Of a stretch of 64,000 nucleotides of DNA, positions 60,624 through 64,000 are shown piece by piece. Positions within the stretch are counted from its first letter, which is position 1. Each line of letters opens with the position of its first letter. The DNA comes from Lentilactobacillus fungorum (lineage in GTDB: Bacteria > Bacillota > Bacilli > Lactobacillales > Lactobacillaceae): NCBI RefSeq assembly GCF_016860605.1, contig NZ_BNJR01000012.1:62001-126000 (forward strand), read 5' to 3'. The notes beneath the pieces were generated by a model, which was not told the DNA's origin, did not search any database, and saw nothing but the letters and a program-made list of their open reading frames with translations. Both the position numbers and the translations under genes were made by a program.

Positions 60624-61664
60624 TTGAAATCAACCATATTTATTAAACCTGGTAAAGTTGAAGTTCAAAACATTGAAAAACCAACACTAAAAAAAGCTGA
60701 TGACGTCATTATTCACGTACTGCGAGCCTGTGTCTGTGGTTCTGATTTGTGGGCTTATCGTGATTTGGAACCCAAAGATCCCAATTCAGAGAATAGCGGC
60801 CACGAAGCCATCGGAATCGTTGAAGCGGTTGGCAAAGATATCACGACCGTTAAACCTGGCGACTTTGTCATTGCCCCATTCACCCACGGCTGCGGCCATT
60901 GTGCTGCTTGTCGAGCAGGCTATGAAGGCAGCTGTCAAAGCCACGAGGACAACTTTAGTTCCGGTTATCAAGCCGAATACATTCGTTATCAACACGCTGA
61001 ATGGTCATTAGTGAAAATTCCTGGCAAACCCGAAGACTATAGTGACGGCATGCTTAATTCATTGCTCTCATTAGCTGATGTAATGGCAACTGGGTATCAC
61101 GCCGCTCGCGTAGCTAACGTTAAAGTTGGCGATACTGTTGTCGTCGTTGGTGACGGCGCGGTTGGTTTGTGTGGTGTCATTGCTGCTCAAATGCGTGGTG
61201 CTAAACGGATCATTGCGATGAGCAGACACGAGGATCGTCAAAAGTTAGCGGCTGAATTTGGCGCCACTGATATTGTGCCGGAACGTGGCGACCAAGCCGT
61301 TGCCAAGGTTATGGAATTAACCAACGGGGCCGGTGCCGATGCCGTGCTTGAGTGTGTCGGTAGTGAATTGTCTACTGAGACCGCCATGCGTGTTGCCCGT
61401 CCCGGTGCAATTGTCGGTCGAGTTGGCTTGCCGCATACACCCAAAACTGATTTAACCAGTCCATTTTATCGCAATTTAGCAATCGCCGGCGGCCCAGCTT
61501 CGGTCACTACCTACGACAAGTCGGTCTTACTCAAAGCCGTTTTAGATGGTGACATTCACCCTGGTAAGGTCTTTACCCAACGATTTGACCTTGATGACAT
61601 TGATGACGCTTATCAAGCAATGACAAAGCGTGAAGCGATTAAGTCCTTAGTGGTGGTTAGCTAA
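60624..61664 (+). CDS. Zinc-dependent alcohol dehydrogenase (MDR family)
   Basis: 346-residue enzyme. Catalytic zinc site: CVCGSD and GHEAIG. The structural-zinc lobe CGHCAACRAGYEGSC has its four cysteines. The Rossmann motif is GDGAVGLCG, and SRHEDR after beta-2 suggests NADP. The group includes threonine/sorbitol/aryl-alcohol dehydrogenases, so the substrate is open. The start is TTG at 60624, with AAAGGAG 8 nt upstream and no better codon. Terminated by a strong hairpin. Confidence 0.9.
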   Translation: MKSTIFIKPGKVEVQNIEKPTLKKADDVIIHVLRACVCGSDLWAYRDLEPKDPNSENSGHEAIGIVEAVGKDITTVKPGDFVIAPFTHGCGHCAACRAGYEGSCQSHEDNFSSGYQAEYIRYQHAEWSLVKIPGKPEDYSDGMLNSLLSLADVMATGYHAARVANVKVGDTVVVVGDGAVGLCGVIAAQMRGAKRIIAMSRHEDRQKLAAEFGATDIVPERGDQAVAKVMELTNGAGADAVLECVGSELSTETAMRVARPGAIVGRVGLPHTPKTDLTSPFYRNLAIAGGPASVTTYDKSVLLKAVLDGDIHPGKVFTQRFDLDDIDDAYQAMTKREAIKSLVVVS

Positions 61665-61689
61665 GCGTATCACCAAATCAATCTACAAA

Positions 61690-61752
61690 TAAAAAAACAC
61701 AGTAGGCAGAATGGGGATCAACATCCCTTTATTCTTACCTGCTGTGTTTTTG
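61690..61752 (+). terminator. Bidirectional terminator between convergent genes
   Basis: AAAAACACAG pairs with CTGTGTTTTT, extended by AGG/CCT and AGAAT/ATTCT with small bulges. Confidence 0.85.
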
Positions 61753-61815
61753 TTACGCCCAAATGATTAGAAGGGCTCCCTTAGAAACCTACCTTTCACA
61801 GTAACTAACCTCACT

Positions 61816-62748
61816 TTACTTATCCGAACTCGTCAACAATTCATCAATTTTATCGTAGAATTTCTTCGCGTGAACTTCTGTAACTAAGTCAATTGGTCGA
61901 CCACTATCCGTTTCAAAAGTTCTGCCTGCACTGGCGCCACTGGTTAGTACATCGCCGCGAATCGCTTTTGATTCAATCATGTCAGGATATTGGCTGGCAA
62001 CGGTTGTCAAAACATCCCATAAATAGTATGTCGAATTGGCTTCATATGATGACACCAGTGCGTAACCTTGCCCAATTAAATCCATCATCGGATAGCGGCG
62101 CAGTGATGCCCAATGCTGTTGGACATCGGCGTTTAGCGGCACTTGGTTAGTACTTTCTAAGCCAACCATTTGGATATCGATATCGGCATCCCAAACAGTT
62201 TTGACCGCTTCAGGATCCCAGTAGGCATTCCACTCAGCAGACCCATCGTGCTTTGGTTCAAGCACATTGCCTTCGGTTCGCATAGTTCCGCCCATCCAGT
62301 ATAGCCGCTCAATTTGATCGGTAATTGTTGGATCAGCTTCGAGTGCGCGTGCCAAATCGGTTAATGGCCCAGTCATCACCAAATCAGTCTTACCATCGGC
62401 TGCTTTGAGCTTTTCAATCATATCTAAGTGAGCCGGTTTATCGGCAAGTGGCACCTCAACTGGTCCATGCTCATTAAGTAATGGAAAAGCGTCAAAAGAA
62501 AACGAACTTAATCGCCACTCCTTTGGAAATTGGTGAACTGCTCGCGAATTTGATGCAGCAACCGAAACTTTAGCACCCCGACCAAAGCGAGCGATAATCT
62601 TTTGTGAAGCTGGTACTGAACCTTCAATGAATCCATCGGCATCAATTACCGAAACCCCAGTTAAGTGAACTTCTGGCATCTGTAATAGTAAAAGTAGCGA
62701 GACCAGATCATCCACGTTACCATCGTGATTAAAATAAACATTTTTCAA
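61816..62748 (-). CDS. Nucleoside hydrolase-family protein
   Basis: 310-residue member of the inosine/uridine-preferring nucleoside hydrolase fold, which cleaves ribonucleosides to base and ribose. The N-terminal calcium motif, usually DxDPGxDD, reads NHDGNVDD (Asn7-Asp14): the first Asp is Asn and Pro-Gly is Gly-Asn, while Asp9, Asp13 and Asp14 stay. TGPLTDLARAL and the later EWNAYWDPEA (with the usual N...D motif) support the assignment. Activity or substrate may therefore differ. Repeat J stands directly before its ribosome site (AGGAGG). Confidence 0.85.
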   Translation of the reverse strand: MKNVYFNHDGNVDDLVSLLLLLQMPEVHLTGVSVIDADGFIEGSVPASQKIIARFGRGAKVSVAASNSRAVHQFPKEWRLSSFSFDAFPLLNEHGPVEVPLADKPAHLDMIEKLKAADGKTDLVMTGPLTDLARALEADPTITDQIERLYWMGGTMRTEGNVLEPKHDGSAEWNAYWDPEAVKTVWDADIDIQMVGLESTNQVPLNADVQQHWASLRRYPMMDLIGQGYALVSSYEANSTYYLWDVLTTVASQYPDMIESKAIRGDVLTSGASAGRTFETDSGRPIDLVTEVHAKKFYDKIDELLTSSDK

Positions 62749-62771
62749 GGTAGTATCCTCCTATGATTAAA

Positions 62772-62945
62772 AGTGAGCGAAGCCAGGCGCTTAGAAAGCG
62801 GAGCGTAAGTCTCCTCTAACATAAATTCCCGGGCTTGGAATTTGTGTTAGAGGTGCTTACGTGTAGCTTTCTGCCTGGCGTAGCTGTCCTACCAGGCGCT
62901 TAGAAAGCGACAGATAGGCTAGGCGTTTCACAACCGTCAAAACAA
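62772..62945 (-). repeat. Palindromic repeat group J (1 full copy plus a remnant)
   Basis: J1 (62772-62891) is 120 bp, with GTGAGC end 23 nt from the nucleoside hydrolase start. Its inner stem is of the CTCTAACA/TGTTAGAG type also found in B2 and D2. A remnant follows (62892-62945): CCAGGCGCTTAGAAAGCG, then TAGGCTAGGCGTTTCAC, whose complement lies inside repeat I. Confidence 0.92.
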
Positions 62946-62977
62946 ACCTTTCGCCCAGCATCATTATCCTATCCTTA

Positions 62978-63006
62978 ATCATACCGGAATCCATAGTTAA
63001 CGTCCA
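62978..63006 (-). promoter_or_regulatory. Candidate promoter of the nucleoside hydrolase gene
   Basis: Minus-strand TATGAT (62978-62983) with TGGACG (63001-63006) 17 nt upstream. It lies outside repeat J, so the repeat would be in the 5' leader. Confidence 0.45.
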
Positions 63007-63091
63007 TAATGGATAATAGCTCTAAGTTAAATTTTGTGGTATTATCGAATCGAAATATAACAGTTGTATTATCTTAAGGGGTGAGAACGAA

Positions 63092-64000
63092 TTGGATACT
63101 CAACATCGTCAGTCTTTAATTAAAGTTGTGAACCACGCAAACATTGATGCACTTCGTAGGTTGATTATTAAGCGAGCAGAATACGACCCCAGTTTTCTCC
63201 AAGACGTTACCGCCCAATTTGGTGAATTAGATACCCAGACTGAACTTGCCGCTACGAAAAAGACCCTTCAAGAGATTATCAAGATTAACAAGCACCACGG
63301 GATTTTGGACGACGTCGGCTGCGATAATGTCTGCGAAGCATTAGACGATATGGTCGACAATTATATGCGCCGACTGGAGCAAGGCTATGTCAGCCACGCA
63401 ATGGATGGCCTTTTGCTGGTGATTGCGGTAGCTGGCAGACTCTTTAACACTGCTGATAGTAGTGTTGGTCCACTAACGGCAACGTTTAATAACGCCCTGG
63501 ATGCTATTCGCCGGCTCAGCTTAAAGGCTAGTAAACACCAACTGAGCGATGATCAAAAAAATGAGCTAATCAAAAAAATTGTCAGTGTCTTTCGTCTGAA
63601 ACGTTTTGATGATTGGCCGGCAAACCGGTATCACCTCATTCTTGTGAGTTTGCCACTCATTACGAGTAAAACTATCCGAATTGTTAAAAACGCCTCAACT
63701 GCCGTCACCAACCGCGCTGAGGAAGGTTATGACCAAACACAGTCAAGAACCTATGACAAAATTTTAAATGCCAATTTACTTTACTACATGGGCAAAAAGG
63801 ATCAGGCTAAACGTTACTTGGATCGCTATATGAACTCGCCAGAGATTCGCGAACAGCGGATCCGCCTTGCTCTGCATGATAAGGAGTTTAAGATGGCCGA
63901 AAGGTTGTGCCTAGACGCCTCCCAGCAAGACCCCGGCTGGCGACGCATCTGGGAGCAGTACCTTATCAAAATTTACAATGGCACCGACCAGCGGCAAAAA
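63092..64000 (+). CDS. Unrecognised helical protein, N-terminal 303 residues (runs off the window)
   Basis: The frame starts at TTG 63092 after AAGGGGTGAG and stays open to base 64000. The product is all-helical in character, with no signal peptide or membrane segment. Segments such as YYMGKKDQAKRYLDRYM and EFKMAERLCLDASQQDPGW suggest TPR-like helical repeats. No catalytic motif is visible in the available part. No family assigned; no alternative ATG start with a ribosome site was found. Confidence 0.7.
   Translation, partial: MDTQHRQSLIKVVNHANIDALRRLIIKRAEYDPSFLQDVTAQFGELDTQTELAATKKTLQEIIKINKHHGILDDVGCDNVCEALDDMVDNYMRRLEQGYVSHAMDGLLLVIAVAGRLFNTADSSVGPLTATFNNALDAIRRLSLKASKHQLSDDQKNELIKKIVSVFRLKRFDDWPANRYHLILVSLPLITSKTIRIVKNASTAVTNRAEEGYDQTQSRTYDKILNANLLYYMGKKDQAKRYLDRYMNSPEIREQRIRLALHDKEFKMAERLCLDASQQDPGWRRIWEQYLIKIYNGTDQRQK

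Overview
The window looks like chromosomal DNA of a heterofermentative-type Lactobacillaceae, most like the Lentilactobacillus (buchneri) group. This is inferred from strong AGGAGG ribosome sites, low-to-moderate GC, a SufCDSUB operon, a Met-type T-box in front of an oligopeptide-binding lipoprotein, acetolactate synthase/decarboxylase, a lactobacillar flavoprotein fumarate reductase, and a formate dehydrogenase with the QRHQLP cofactor motif. I see no prophage, no intact insertion sequence, no CRISPR array and no tRNA or rRNA gene.

Layout. 0-5 kb: a metal-type regulator tail, a His-rich protein, a sugar porter and alsS-alsD. 5.5-9.9 kb: HAD nucleotidase, MHS transporter, Dps, aldo/keto reductase. 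9.9-11.3 kb: a decayed patch with two tiny membrane proteins and gene remnants. 11.3-17.1 kb: fumarate reductase, then a beta-xylosidase/MFS operon divergent from a LacI regulator, with a palindromic operator and a perfect cre between them. 17.5-21.6 kb: quinone oxidoreductase, RelP alarmone synthetase, OYE-family reductase, fructosamine kinase. 22.2-28.7 kb: two-component system, PAP2 phosphatase, YfhO, YhfC-type membrane protein. 28.9-29.4 kb: RelB/YoeB. 29.7-36.5 kb: sufCDSUB-sufT plus an atypical Nramp transporter. 36.8-43.3 kb: gltB and gltD, separated by five repeats. 43.8-49.7 kb: C26 amidohydrolase, T-box-oppA, MFS/ArsR, and a MazEF pair with a frameshifted toxin. 50-53.7 kb: GH31 glucosidase and formate dehydrogenase. 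53.8-55.7 kb: four consecutive small secreted proteins, probably paralogous. 56-62.7 kb: DUF1643 protein, TauE remnant, DUF1516, GNAT, SDR, Zn-alcohol dehydrogenase, nucleoside hydrolase. The window ends inside an unrecognised helical protein.

The most striking content is a dispersed family of 119-120 bp imperfect palindromes. There are 18 full copies plus several diverged or deleted ones, in tandem groups of one to five. Eight groups end 17-23 nt upstream of a start codon, just outside the Shine-Dalgarno sequence. Inner stems differ between copies but stay self-complementary, including paired compensatory changes. At the sugar porter a good promoter lies outside the repeats, so they are expected to be transcribed as the 5' leader. 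I do not recognise the family by name. Other points of interest are a 17-nt motif shared upstream of the two-component system and the PAP2-YfhO operon, the secreted-protein array, and the methionine reading of the T-box.

Where I moved a start codon, it was because a ribosome site fits the internal codon better; the entry says so.
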